35,296 nt of DNA from Oscillospiraceae bacterium. Lineage in GTDB: Bacteria > Bacillota > Clostridia > Oscillospirales > Ruminococcaceae. The notes under the pieces are model-generated. The model did no database searches and was not told the DNA's origin. It saw only the letters and a list, made by a program, of their open reading frames with translations. The translations under genes were made by a program, and so were the position numbers. The stretch lies in NCBI GenBank assembly GCA_016296505.1, contig JAEDJD010000022.1, positions 1 through 35,296 of the forward strand, read 5' to 3'. Of the stretch, positions 17,844 through 26,006 are shown piece by piece (position 1 is the first letter of the stretch; each line of letters starts with the position of its first letter).

Positions 17844-20375
17844 TCATGAACGCAGCAACTCCAGCTTCATCCGATTCAAGTCAACAGCATTGAGGATGCC
17901 ATCGGCGTTCCAGTCGGCATTTTTCCAATTTTTCAGTTCTGTATTGGGTACAGTCAGTAGCCATTTATGCAGCAGAACCGCGTCGGCAGTGTTGCACGCG
18001 CCATCGAGATTCACATCGCCCTTGACGGCGCTGCTCTCGATGCGCGACATGATTGCGGCTGTCAGGAAAATCATTGCGGCATTGCCGTAAATGGTATTTT
18101 CATTTGTAGTCCATTCGGCGTCGCTGTCCATGTAGCATTTTCCGTCATACTTAGAAAGCTGCCGGTTATTATTGGGGTTTGTACCCTCGGTGACATATCC
18201 AGCCGGACATCTGTAGGGGTCGAGCTTTGCGTCCTTGGAATAGATTGCGCTATAGATATTCCGCACGCAGTTTTCTCCGTATCCGGAGACATAGCTAAAG
18301 GAGATCGGGTTGACGCCGAGCAGATAGTTGAACGCGCTTTCGTTGGAAAGGATGACGTCGTCGGGGATATCATTCTCGCCTTCGGTGAGAATACTGCCCA
18401 TGAGCGTACTCATGGTGCTCTGCGCAATGACCATATTGGAGCCCCACCAATAGCCCCAGTCGGGATAATCGGTGCCCCAGTTATCATAATTGAGCGTGCG
18501 CTTGCGCCATGGAACAAATTTCCGGAAAATTTCCGTCATTTTCGGGTCGGCGTCGGCGTTATGGTAGAGGTAGTGGAAGAATCCGAGGAAAGAGCGTCCA
18601 TGCGAGTGATAGCCGAGCGACGCGCCCGTGAAGCATTTGGAGACATTTTCCGTTTCGCAGTTTTGCAGCAGATAAGCCTCATACGACTTCGTATCCTTGC
18701 CGGCAGCCGTCATTGCACGGTAGAGCGCGCCAGCCGCCCAGTACATACTGCGGTCAAGTTCCTCCTGCGTATAGGTATAGGTACGGTTCGCGGCGCCGAT
18801 GGACGGATTCTGCGGATTCGACGGATCATTGACCCAATTCCATGCCCGAAGCGCGGTTGCAAGACAGACCTCGGCAAAATCCGCATACGCCGGCACATCC
18901 CTGTAGATCAGGTACGCATGAGCCAGCATTGCCGCCATATCGGAGGTTGCAAGATGAGAACGAAGATCGGTTTCATCCGCGCCCGATTGATAATCAGAGG
19001 TTTGATATCGCGTATCTTCCAGATAAATGGTTCCGTCCTTATAGTTTGCAGCAACATAGAACGAGCCGTCCTTGTCGGCGTGTTCGAGCTTTAAGAGCAT
19101 ATCAATTTCCCATTTGATCTCGCTGAGATAGCCCGGCGCGTCAATATATGCGGAATTTGCTTTGTCGGTTTCCGGAATATTCAGCGTCATATCCTGAAAG
19201 ACCTGCGGAAACAGATCATATGCCAGCAGTAGATTTTCGACCGATGTTGCGGCAGCGGAGGTATATTTTCCGTAATCGCCGGCGTCGTACCAGCCCTGTG
19301 TAATGTCGAAGGTTTCGGCTTCCGGATTCTCGCGATCGGACCATTTTACCACGTTTGCGTCATTCGGATGCAGATTCTTCCGCGCAAAATCGCCGGCATA
19401 CTTCGCGTCCAGATCTATGCCCTGCCGCTGGAGGTAGTAGTATTTTGTCATATCGGTAAGCAGGTTATCATAGATATGGTCGCCGATCTGAAAAGAAAAC
19501 GACGTCAGGGTATCGGTGACCAATTCATTTTCGATATCCCGCGGAGCGCGCACAGACGCAGATAATCCGGCGTCTGGTATGCGAATAAAATAAGTACCCG
19601 GCGTTTGCAATTCATCGAAATGTATGATATGAACGGATTCGCCGGAGAGATGTTCATTCAGCTCTGCGGCGGACAGCTTTCCCGTCAGAACGGTTTTGCC
19701 GGATGTTTTGTCAACGATCTCGTATGTTTTTCCATCAAGCGAACCGAATTTTGCAAAATAGCTGATACGCGCAGATTTTCTGCCTTGGGTGCTGTAGCCG
19801 ACCTGATTCACCTTGATAAACGGATACTGACGTTCATCGTCCGGCGAGGAGATTTTCACATTCCGAAAAGAGACTGACTCTCCCTTTTTCACGGCAGACA
19901 CGACGATTTTCCAGAGATTTCCGAGGTCAAAACCGCTGTCTGGATACGCGTCGAGGAGGACTTTGATTGGCAGTGAATAGCTTGTCCAGTCAGTACCGGC
20001 GATCATTTTTCCCTTATACTGCTCCAGATCGGTCCAGTACAAGGTGACGGTATCCGCATGGTCATGCGAACTTAACCCGATCCAGAAACTGAGGGCTTCT
20101 GCCGCATTGCTTTTCACCTCGAAGGACAGCTCGCCGTTGTAGTAGTAATCGTAGGCGTCGGTGGTTGCCCAGCTTGTATTCGGCAGGATATTTGCGCCGC
20201 CCCAGCTTTCGGTCGTCCAGAGATTAGTTCCGTCGTTGTCAATCAGCATGGTTTGCAGCTGATAACCGGGCGTTTCTTCTGCATTTCCGGCAGAGACAGG
20301 GGAAGCGGCAGACAGCGCCGATACGGCAAGTATCGCGCTGATCCAGCACGTAACGATTTTTTTCATCATCATCAT
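17844..20375 (-). CDS. Secreted GH9 endoglucanase/cellulase with Ig-like domain and dockerin
   Basis: 843 residues. The signal peptide (about 1-30) is preceded by four consecutive Met codons; AAAGGAG precedes them, so the exact start is uncertain by up to 9 nt. An N-terminal beta domain (about 36-178) resembles a carbohydrate-binding module. An Ig-like CelD_N domain follows (about 184-278, from FIKVNQVGYS), then the GH9 (alpha/alpha)6 barrel (about 285-780). The catalytic aspartates lie in GWYDAGDYGKY (D364, D367) and the acid Glu in WTTNENTIYGNAA (E759). A type I dockerin closes the protein (about 785-843; GDVNLDGACNTADA, ADWNADGILNAVDL). GH9 enzymes cut beta-1,4-glucan by inversion. The usual GENPP..HHR segment reads GYGENCVRNIYSA, so substrate preference may differ from classical endoglucanases. 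Confidence 0.93.
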   Translation of the reverse strand: MMMMKKIVTCWISAILAVSALSAASPVSAGNAEETPGYQLQTMLIDNDGTNLWTTESWGGANILPNTSWATTDAYDYYYNGELSFEVKSNAAEALSFWIGLSSHDHADTVTLYWTDLEQYKGKMIAGTDWTSYSLPIKVLLDAYPDSGFDLGNLWKIVVSAVKKGESVSFRNVKISSPDDERQYPFIKVNQVGYSTQGRKSARISYFAKFGSLDGKTYEIVDKTSGKTVLTGKLSAAELNEHLSGESVHIIHFDELQTPGTYFIRIPDAGLSASVRAPRDIENELVTDTLTSFSFQIGDHIYDNLLTDMTKYYYLQRQGIDLDAKYAGDFARKNLHPNDANVVKWSDRENPEAETFDITQGWYDAGDYGKYTSAAATSVENLLLAYDLFPQVFQDMTLNIPETDKANSAYIDAPGYLSEIKWEIDMLLKLEHADKDGSFYVAANYKDGTIYLEDTRYQTSDYQSGADETDLRSHLATSDMAAMLAHAYLIYRDVPAYADFAEVCLATALRAWNWVNDPSNPQNPSIGAANRTYTYTQEELDRSMYWAAGALYRAMTAAGKDTKSYEAYLLQNCETENVSKCFTGASLGYHSHGRSFLGFFHYLYHNADADPKMTEIFRKFVPWRKRTLNYDNWGTDYPDWGYWWGSNMVIAQSTMSTLMGSILTEGENDIPDDVILSNESAFNYLLGVNPISFSYVSGYGENCVRNIYSAIYSKDAKLDPYRCPAGYVTEGTNPNNNRQLSKYDGKCYMDSDAEWTTNENTIYGNAAMIFLTAAIMSRIESSAVKGDVNLDGACNTADAVLLHKWLLTVPNTELKNWKNADWNADGILNAVDLNRMKLELLRS

Positions 20376-20498
20376 TCAGCTCCTTTGCATGAAAGAAATC
20401 CGGCAGCGCCGCTGAGTATTGAAATGAGAATCCTGTTTCACTATCGCGTATGATCGGAAAGTGCAATGCGAGAAATACGAAAAAATACGCGCGATCGG

Positions 20499-21389
20499 TC
20501 ATGCGGATTCAGATGGAATAAAGCATGAAAACATCAATCCCCATACACACAGATACGAACTGATTGCCGGTAACGGTGCTTTTTTGCGATATGTATGAAA
20601 GGGGAAGTTCGGATTGACAAAGAGCTGGGAGACATCTCCTAGATTGGCGGTACGATTTGCACTGGCGTGAGGGTCCGTATGCAGATCGCAGTAATCGAGA
20701 TAGGAATACGCCCAATCAGCGAAATAGCGCAGTGAGGCGCCGCTGTGTTGTTGGTTCGGATGTTTCGCCGCACGGATTCTAATACATTTTGCTTCAACGA
20801 TTTCCGTGCACTGTATCCGTTTGAGCAATCTGTAATAAAGGGGATAGAACAGCAGCAATCCGGCTGGGAGTAAGAAAATGATACGGAACCAGAAGTCGTA
20901 ATCGGGGATAATGAAAGAAGCCAGCCGGTATGCAGCAATCAGGAACACACGGATGCTGAATAATAGCATGGTACTCTCTTCGTTGCGATATCCGCTTATT
21001 TTGCAGAACAGATAGAGAAGAATGGTACCCGTAAAGCTTGCGGCGGCAGAAATTCCGCATCCGGTCAAAGCTTGCAGCTGCGTAGCGCCGATACCGAACA
21101 TCAACATAGCTACGCCGAGTAAGCCCATAATGATAGAGAGGTTATGCCGTCGTTTGATGAAATCGGGCGTAACCTGACGCGCTCTGGAAACATTCGTGCC
21201 ATATGCGCTCTTGACGCTATAGATGGACGGAGGACCAAAAATCAGAAAGCCTGCTAAAAAAAGAATCCAAATATTTGTGGAGGATCCGGAGACCGAATAA
21301 AATGTAATTGCTATGATGAATAACACCAGACCAAGAATGAGAGAAATCACAGGCAGTTTCGGGATCGAGGGATGCGAACGGCTGTACAT
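20499..21389 (-). CDS. Uncharacterised multi-pass membrane protein
   Basis: 296 residues with about six or seven hydrophobic segments in the first two thirds: LPVISLILGLVLFIIAITF, IWILFLAGFLIFG, LSIIMGLLGVAMLMFGIGA, then further helices to about residue 185. A soluble Cys- and His-containing C-terminal region follows, with a final hydrophobic stretch near the end. The segment from about 190 (CTEIVEAKCIRIRA) is vaguely like DUF3592-type proteins, but I do not assign a family. It has its own promoter at 21474-21502 and lies 123 nt before the GH9 start on the same strand. Confidence 0.6.
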   Translation of the reverse strand: MYSRSHPSIPKLPVISLILGLVLFIIAITFYSVSGSSTNIWILFLAGFLIFGPPSIYSVKSAYGTNVSRARQVTPDFIKRRHNLSIIMGLLGVAMLMFGIGATQLQALTGCGISAAASFTGTILLYLFCKISGYRNEESTMLLFSIRVFLIAAYRLASFIIPDYDFWFRIIFLLPAGLLLFYPLYYRLLKRIQCTEIVEAKCIRIRAAKHPNQQHSGASLRYFADWAYSYLDYCDLHTDPHASANRTANLGDVSQLFVNPNFPFHTYRKKAPLPAISSYLCVWGLMFSCFIPSESA

Positions 21390-21473
21390 TTTCCGTTTCG
21401 TTTCTATATATGATTAAAATGATCGCGCAGACTATATGATATGTGAGATGAGAACTGACGCGTATATACTCTA

Positions 21474-21502
21474 ATTATAGCACAATTTGCTTGTATTTGC
21501 AA
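21474..21502 (-). promoter_or_regulatory. Sigma-A promoter of the membrane-protein gene
   Basis: Minus strand: TTGCAA (21497-21502), 17-nt spacer, TATAAT (21474-21479). It lies 85-113 nt upstream of the membrane-protein start. Between it and the kinase promoter (21503-21702) I see only a small hairpin (GAAGC/GCTTC) and no gene. Confidence 0.7.
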
Positions 21503-21702
21503 GTGACAGATCAATCAAAATAAATGGCAGAATAACCGTTCCGCAACCATATCTGGCGTAAGGCGTAACCGCAGCGGCGAAGCGGAGCGCTTCTTGTGAC
21601 AAATGATCCGACGGGGAGGCGGCGCACGCTGTCTTCCCGTATTTATATATAGCGTCAAAATACAGAAGCTCTGTGCTTTCAGGATGGAAACGGTACTGTA
21701 AC

Positions 21703-21731
21703 TGGACAGAAGCGAAAATATATGATATACT
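21703..21731 (+). promoter_or_regulatory. Sigma-A promoter of the two-component operon
   Basis: TGGACA (21703-21708), 17-nt spacer, TATACT (21726-21731). The -10 box overlaps an upstream in-frame ATG at 21722, which therefore cannot be the start codon of the kinase. Confidence 0.7.
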
Positions 21732-21766
21732 GGAACATGGATGAAATTCTGACAAAGGAGCTTGAA

Positions 21767-22834
21767 ATGAAGAAGATCAGGTCAAGGTATATCAAGGATA
21801 TTGCCATCACAGTTGCGATACTGTGCTTATCGTTTATGTTCAGTCTGTTATTCCAGTATGTATTTGATGTTCGGGAGCATATCACGACAGTATTTGTATT
21901 TGCAGTATTTCTGATATCTTTTTTCACGAGGGGATATATATATGGGATAATCGCGTCCCTGATCGGCGTGCTTGCCACGAATTATGCGTTCACCTTTCCC
22001 TATTTCGCTTTTAATTTCATGATTTCCGCCAATCTGATTTCGGCAATCGTGATGATCGTGATCTCGATATTTACCAGCGCGCTGGTCACAAGATTAAAGC
22101 GGCAGGAAGCGATCAAGGCAGAGAGCAATCAGGAAAGTATGCGAGCAAATCTGCTGCGGGCAGTGTCGCATGATCTGCGGACGCCGCTGACTACGATCTA
22201 TGCTTCCAGCACGACATTGCTCGAAAACAGTACATCGCTTACCGAAAGCCGTAAATGCCGGATTATTGAGGGGATCAAGGAGGATTCGGAATGGCTGATA
22301 CGCATGGTGGAAAATCTGCTCTCCATTACCAGAATCGACAACGGCAGAGTCAGAATCATCAAAACGCCGACCGTACTTGAAGAACTTGTCGATTCCGTCA
22401 TACTGAAATTCAAAAAGCGCTATCCTGCGCAGGAAGTTGACATTGTGATACCGGAGGAAATGGTGCTCGTCCCCATGGACGCCATTCTGATTGAACAGGT
22501 TCTGGTCAATCTTCTTGAAAACGCCGTGCAGCACGCACATGATATGACGAAGCTCTGGCTTCGGGTGCTGGCTTCAGAGGACGCGGTGGTATTTGAAGTA
22601 GAGGACAATGGCTGGGGGATCGAGCCGAAACATCTGAAGCATATCTTCAATGGCTATCTTGTACAGAAAGAAACGTCTGCGGACAGTCAACGGAAAAATG
22701 CCGGCATCGGCTTGTCCGTATGCGCAGCGATCATAAAGGCGCACGGCGGAGAGATTACTGCGGAAAATGTCAAAACAGGCGGTGCGCTGTTTCGTTTTAC
22801 ACTGAATATGGAGGACGCGGATCATGATGAATAA
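21767..22834 (+). CDS. Sensor histidine kinase with KdpD-type DUF4118 membrane domain
   Basis: 355 residues from the ATG at 21767, which has AAAGGAG 6 nt upstream; earlier ATGs fall in the promoter or lack a site. Four closely spaced membrane helices (about 11-100) form a DUF4118 domain like the core of KdpD. Next come a HisKA domain with the phosphorylated His in SHDLRTPLT (about residue 135) and a HATPase domain with N box LLENAVQHA, G1 VEDNGWGIE and G2 NAGIGLSVC. The cytoplasmic KdpD and USP sensor domains that precede DUF4118 in classical KdpD are absent, and no kdpFABC genes are nearby. The signal is therefore uncertain. The response regulator gene overlaps it by 11 nt. Confidence 0.9.
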   Translation: MKKIRSRYIKDIAITVAILCLSFMFSLLFQYVFDVREHITTVFVFAVFLISFFTRGYIYGIIASLIGVLATNYAFTFPYFAFNFMISANLISAIVMIVISIFTSALVTRLKRQEAIKAESNQESMRANLLRAVSHDLRTPLTTIYASSTTLLENSTSLTESRKCRIIEGIKEDSEWLIRMVENLLSITRIDNGRVRIIKTPTVLEELVDSVILKFKKRYPAQEVDIVIPEEMVLVPMDAILIEQVLVNLLENAVQHAHDMTKLWLRVLASEDAVVFEVEDNGWGIEPKHLKHIFNGYLVQKETSADSQRKNAGIGLSVCAAIIKAHGGEITAENVKTGGALFRFTLNMEDADHDE

Positions 22835-23528
22835 TAAATACAAAATCCTGCTCGTTGAGGATGACGCGAATATCAGCAATCTGATTGCGGCGATGCTGGA
22901 AGCAACGGGCTATCAGGTGCTTCTGGCGGAATCCTGCTCGATGGCAAAGCTCCTGTATTCCTCGTATCTGCCGGATCTGATTATTCTCGATCTCGGTCTT
23001 CCGGATAAGGATGGTATGGAGCTGCTGCATTTTGTACGGAAAAGCGCTCTGACGCCTGTGATCGTCTTATCCGCACGCACGAAAGAGGAGGACAAGGTTG
23101 CCGCGCTCGACAGCGGTGCAAATGATTATGTCACAAAGCCTTTTGGTTCTGCGGAACTGCTCGCGCGCGTCAGAACGGCGCTGCGCAATCACCGTTTCAG
23201 CTCTGAGGAGGGGCGGCTGCCGGGCGGCAGATTCACGCTGCGGGATCTTGAGATTCATTACGAAGCCCGTCAGGTGTTCATTCAGGGACAGGAGATCCGG
23301 CTGACGCAGACTGAATATAACATTGTCGCGTTTCTCTCGGAAAACGCCGGAAAAATGATGACCTATTCAGCCATCATCAAAGCGATCTGGGGCAGCGGCG
23401 CATATGATGGCAGCATTAAAAAGCTGCAGGTCAACATGGCAAATATCCGCAAGAAATTCGGTGCGAAACCCGGTGAAGAAAACTACATTACCAACGAGCT
23501 TGGGGTTGGATATCGTATGAATGGGTAA
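22824..23528 (+). CDS. OmpR/PhoB-family response regulator (KdpE-like)
   Basis: 234 residues: a receiver with acidic pair E9/D10/D11 (LLVEDDAN), phospho-acceptor Asp in LIILDLGLPD (about 55), Thr/Ser switch in VIVLSARTKEED and Lys in VTKPFG; then a winged-helix DNA-binding domain ending ITNELGVGYRM. It pairs with the overlapping DUF4118 kinase (11-nt overlap, GGAGG in the end of the kinase gene), and is the closest in style to KdpE. Targets are unknown; a possible Pho-box-like site lies 55 nt downstream, upstream of the phosphate transporter gene. A terminator follows, so the transporter has its own promoter. Confidence 0.92.
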   Translation: MMNNKYKILLVEDDANISNLIAAMLEATGYQVLLAESCSMAKLLYSSYLPDLIILDLGLPDKDGMELLHFVRKSALTPVIVLSARTKEEDKVAALDSGANDYVTKPFGSAELLARVRTALRNHRFSSEEGRLPGGRFTLRDLEIHYEARQVFIQGQEIRLTQTEYNIVAFLSENAGKMMTYSAIIKAIWGSGAYDGSIKKLQVNMANIRKKFGAKPGEENYITNELGVGYRMNG

Positions 23529-23543
23529 TGGGGTGGAGCAAAA

Positions 23544-23576
23544 AGAGCGTGTTCGTCAAAAACGGACGCGCTTTTT
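23544..23576 (+). terminator. Terminator of the two-component operon
   Basis: A 10-bp stem (AGCGTGTTCG with CGGACGCGCT, two G-U pairs) closes on TCAAAAA and is followed by TTTTTT, 17 nt past the regulator stop codon. Confidence 0.8.
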
Positions 23577-23582
23577 TGATTC

Positions 23583-23615
23583 TTTACCCCGTCTTAACCG
23601 GTATCATGCTATAAT
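23583..23615 (+). promoter_or_regulatory. Promoter of the phosphate transporter with a Pho-box-like direct repeat
   Basis: TATAAT at 23610-23615 lacks a good -35. In its place are TTTACC (23583-23588) and TTAACC (23594-23599), separated by 5 nt. This 11-bp spacing of TT(A/C/T)AC(A) half-sites is the layout of PhoP boxes in low-GC Gram-positives. A promoter with a poor -35 and such a repeat fits an activator-dependent phosphate-starvation promoter. Two half-sites are few, so this is a candidate only. Confidence 0.4.
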
Positions 23616-23632
23616 GAACGAGGAAAAGGTCG

Positions 23633-23732
23633 AGAACCAAAATAATAATCTGCATTCTGGTTCTGCGGCTTGTTCAGCCTATACCGGAGAGTATTGACAA
23701 TCTGGATATGGGCATACTGCTCCCGACGGAGC
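23633..23732 (+). other. Structured leader of the phosphate transporter gene
   Basis: The roughly 240-nt leader between the promoter and the PiT start holds three clear hairpins: AGAACCA/TGGTTCT (23633-23664), GGCT/AGCC (23667-23679) and GCTCC/GGAGC with a 4-nt loop (23719-23732). I recognise no known riboswitch. No convincing gene lies in 23529-23868. Confidence 0.4.
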
Positions 23733-23868
23733 GTTCGCCTGTGTTTGTGATAGAATCAAACCTGACGTTCAGGAAAAGGACGAAAGCGAATGAAGGGTTG
23801 AAGTTCCATCTTCCGCCATGCTTTTGCACGGAACGAAAACGAGAACATAACGATAGAAAGGGTTTTTT

Positions 23869-24924
23869 ATGAATTCGATTTTAGATTTCTGGTCCCAGAT
23901 GACAGCCAATCCGTTGTTGTTCATTGCCGTCATGCTGACGCTCGGCGTCATTCTGGTAAACGGCTGGACGGACGCGCCCAATGCGATCGCCACCTGTGTT
24001 GTCACGAGATGTATGCCGCCAAAAGCTGCGATTCTGATGGCAGCAGCGTTCAATTTCCTTGGCGTATTCATCATGACCAAGATCAACAACGAGGTTGCGG
24101 TCACGATCACAACCATGGTAAATTTCGGAGAAAATTCCGGTAAAACTGTTATTATCGTACTCTGTGCCGCGATGCTCGCGATTGTGAGCTGGGCAACGCT
24201 TGCGTGGGTATTCGGCATCCCGACGAGTGAAAGTCACGCCCTGATCGCAGGTCTGACCGGTGGCGCTATGGCGCTCTGCGGCATGGATGCGATCGTCTGG
24301 GGTCAATGGCTGAAAGTGGTCTACGGCATTGCAATTTCCGTGGTACTTGGTTTCGGTCTGGCATGGGTGATCTGCAAGCTTGTGACAAAGATTTTCTATC
24401 ATGCCGACCGACCGAAAACGGAACCGTTTTTCAAAGGCGCACAGATTCTGGGCGCAGCTTCCATGGCGTTCATGCACGGCGCGCAGGACGGTCAGAAGTT
24501 CATGGGCATCATCCTGCTCTGCGTTTTCACCTTACAGGGGGCGGGAACGACAGGATCAACATTTGAGATTCCGACATGGCTGATGATTCTTTGCTCGATC
24601 ATTATGGGCGCAGGTACTGCGATGGGCGGTAAAAAGATCATCAAATCCGTCGGCATGGACATGGTAAAGATTGAAAAATATCAGGGATTTTCCGCTGATA
24701 TTGCCTCCTCGCTTTCGCTGGTATTCTGCTCCGTATTCGGACTGCCCGTTTCGACCACGCACGTCAAGACCACGGCGATCATGGGCGTCGGCGCTGTCAG
24801 ACGGGTTTCCGCGATAAACTTCGGCGTTGTAAAGGAGATGGTTCTGACATGGATTCTGACATTTCCCGGCTGCGGACTTCTCGCGTTTCTGGTCACAAAA
24901 CTGTTTTTATCTGTATTTAATTGA
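23869..24924 (+). CDS. PiT-family inorganic phosphate transporter
   Basis: 351 residues and about ten membrane helices, in the length range of prokaryotic PiT carriers. The two inverted family repeats are visible: NGWTDAPNAIAT (about 31-42) and MHGAQDGQKFMG (about 202-213). These correspond to the GANDVANA and HGANDAQ signatures. In both, the Asn of the ND pair is changed (TD and QD), but the Asp is kept. Another conserved stretch, GLPVSTTHVKTTAIMGVGA, is near residue 290. PiT proteins import phosphate by cation symport. AAAGGG precedes the ATG. The DUF47/PhoU-like gene follows after 18 nt, the standard pairing for PiT. Confidence 0.93.
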   Translation: MNSILDFWSQMTANPLLFIAVMLTLGVILVNGWTDAPNAIATCVVTRCMPPKAAILMAAAFNFLGVFIMTKINNEVAVTITTMVNFGENSGKTVIIVLCAAMLAIVSWATLAWVFGIPTSESHALIAGLTGGAMALCGMDAIVWGQWLKVVYGIAISVVLGFGLAWVICKLVTKIFYHADRPKTEPFFKGAQILGAASMAFMHGAQDGQKFMGIILLCVFTLQGAGTTGSTFEIPTWLMILCSIIMGAGTAMGGKKIIKSVGMDMVKIEKYQGFSADIASSLSLVFCSVFGLPVSTTHVKTTAIMGVGAVRRVSAINFGVVKEMVLTWILTFPGCGLLAFLVTKLFLSVFN

Positions 24925-24942
24925 TGGAAAGGAAATCACGAA

Positions 24943-25563
24943 ATGGCTAAAAGTGATAAATTCTATTTTGACAACTTTGCGATGTGTACAGCCCTTGCAA
25001 AGAAAGCGGCATCCTATCTTGTAGAATGTCTTGAAAACTACGATCCGGCGCAGATTCAGCAGATGCTTGAAAAGATGCACAGCATCGAACACAGCGCGGA
25101 CGAGAAAAAACATGAGATGGCAGAAGTGCTTGCAAAAGCGTTTGTCACGCCGGTGGATCGTGAAGATATGGATATGCTCAGCCACAAGATCGACGATGTG
25201 ACGGACACGGTGGAGGAGGTTTTACAGAAGTTCTATATTTTCGATATTCGTACAATCGAGCCTTCCGCGGTTGCATTTGCCAGAAAGATTGTCCAGTCCT
25301 GCGAGCTGCTCTGCGAGATCATGGGATCGTTTGAGAACTTCAAGAAATCCAAGAAAATTCGCGAGCTGATTATTGCGCTGAATGATGTCGAAGAAGAGTG
25401 CGACCAGCTCTATCTGACCTCTATGCGCGAGCTGACGCAGAAGTCTACGGATTTGCTTGCAGTGATTTCATGGCGTGAAATCTACGAGTGTCTGGAAGCC
25501 TGTGCCGACGCCTGCGAAGACGCAAGCGAATGCGTGGGATCGGTCATCATGAAGAATACCTGA
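24943..25563 (+). CDS. DUF47 / PhoU-like regulator of PiT transport
   Basis: 206 residues, all helical, of the DUF47 (PhoU_div) family, which forms two related three-helix bundles. Visible features are the metal-ligand-like pattern HSIEHSADEKKHEM (about 46-59), PVDREDMDMLSHKIDDVTD (about 68-86), and the matching acidic repeat NDVEEECDQLY (about 148-158). DUF47 proteins act in the cytoplasm, usually next to a PiT carrier, and are thought to modulate phosphate uptake. The gene lies 18 nt after the PiT gene with AAAGG upstream, so the two are co-transcribed and end at the terminator at 25582. Confidence 0.92.
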   Translation: MAKSDKFYFDNFAMCTALAKKAASYLVECLENYDPAQIQQMLEKMHSIEHSADEKKHEMAEVLAKAFVTPVDREDMDMLSHKIDDVTDTVEEVLQKFYIFDIRTIEPSAVAFARKIVQSCELLCEIMGSFENFKKSKKIRELIIALNDVEEECDQLYLTSMRELTQKSTDLLAVISWREIYECLEACADACEDASECVGSVIMKNT

Positions 25564-25581
25564 TGCGGTACGACAAAGAAA

Positions 25582-25617
25582 GGTTGCGTAATCGTTCTGA
25601 TTACGCAGCCTTTTTTT
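25582..25617 (+). terminator. Terminator of the PiT-DUF47 operon
   Basis: A 12-bp stem (GGTTGCGTAATC with GATTACGCAGCC, one G-U pair), 5-nt loop and TTTTTTT, 18 nt after the DUF47 stop codon. Confidence 0.9.
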
Positions 25618-25696
25618 AATTTTGATTCCTGAATGCGGATTATGTATTGACAAAAAATTAGCGTAATGTCTTAATAATTAAGAATGGAGTGATATC

Positions 25697-25774
25697 ATGC
25701 AAGAGAAAAAAATCAAACACGTTATGCAATGGCAAATCACCCATAGGTGCAATCTGAGATGCAGTCATTGTTAA
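25697..25774 (+). pseudogene. Truncated radical SAM protein, cut at the CxxxCxxC motif
   Basis: A 25-codon frame starts at an ATG with GGAG 7 nt upstream. It is preceded by TTGACA at 25647 and a weak -10-like TTAATA. Its last residues are ITHRCNLRCSHC, the iron-sulfur cluster motif CxxxCxxC that opens the radical SAM domain, and then TAA. Complete radical SAM proteins continue with an aromatic residue (CY/CF) and about 300 more residues. None of that follows, so this is the 5' end of a broken gene with its start signals kept. The spacing of the motif from the N-terminus resembles peptide-modifying maturases, but the family cannot be fixed. The CRISPR array begins 16 nt after the stop. Confidence 0.8.
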
Positions 25775-25790
25775 GTCTGCAAGAGCAGGC

Positions 25791-25962
25791 ATTTCAATCC
25801 ACACCCCCTGAGAAGGGGGTGACGACGGTTTACTGGGTTTACTCAGTTTACTTTGATAGACATTTCAATCCACACCCCCTGAGAAGGGGGTGACCTGCAT
25901 TCCGGATTAACAGATAGTATAATTTTGATATTTCAATCCACACCCCCTGAGAAGGGGGTGAC
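25791..25962 (-). CRISPR. Three-repeat CRISPR array, type I-C-like repeat, no cas genes
   Basis: Three identical 33-bp repeats at 25791-25823, 25862-25894 and 25930-25962 are separated by spacers of 38 and 35 bp. Read on the minus strand each repeat starts GTCACCCCC, contains an 8-bp palindrome (CACCCCCT/AGGGGGTG) and ends GGATTGAAAT, the ending typical of type I-C and related repeats. The leader side would then be towards 25963, where only 44 nt separate the array from the recombinase stop, with no obvious leader promoter. No cas gene is in the window. The first spacer contains three GTTTACT copies spaced 9 bp apart, which is odd for captured DNA. The rest of 25564-26006 holds the terminator and the radical SAM stub. 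Confidence 0.88.
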
Positions 25963-26006
25963 TCCCTCGCATCATTTGTCAACCAGCCATAAAGTAACCC
26001 GATCTG

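Noticed and set aside
17642..17893. 83-residue frame on the plus strand
   Set aside because: Overlaps the GH9 3' end antisense, no ribosome site; the opposite strand offers a better small frame.
21471..21755. 94-residue frame on the minus strand
   Set aside because: Covers both promoters of the intergenic region and has no ribosome site.
23633..23732. Known riboswitch in the PiT leader
   Set aside because: No recognisable consensus of a described class; only simple hairpins are visible.
23708..23872. 54-residue frame overlapping the PiT start by ATGA
   Set aside because: No ribosome site, Arg/Lys-rich with no pattern, and it lies in the structured leader.
25791..25962. Reading the three repeats as iterons or terminators
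   Set aside because: Identical 33-bp copies with unequal unique spacers and a GGATTGAAAT end fit CRISPR; no T-tracts follow the palindromes.
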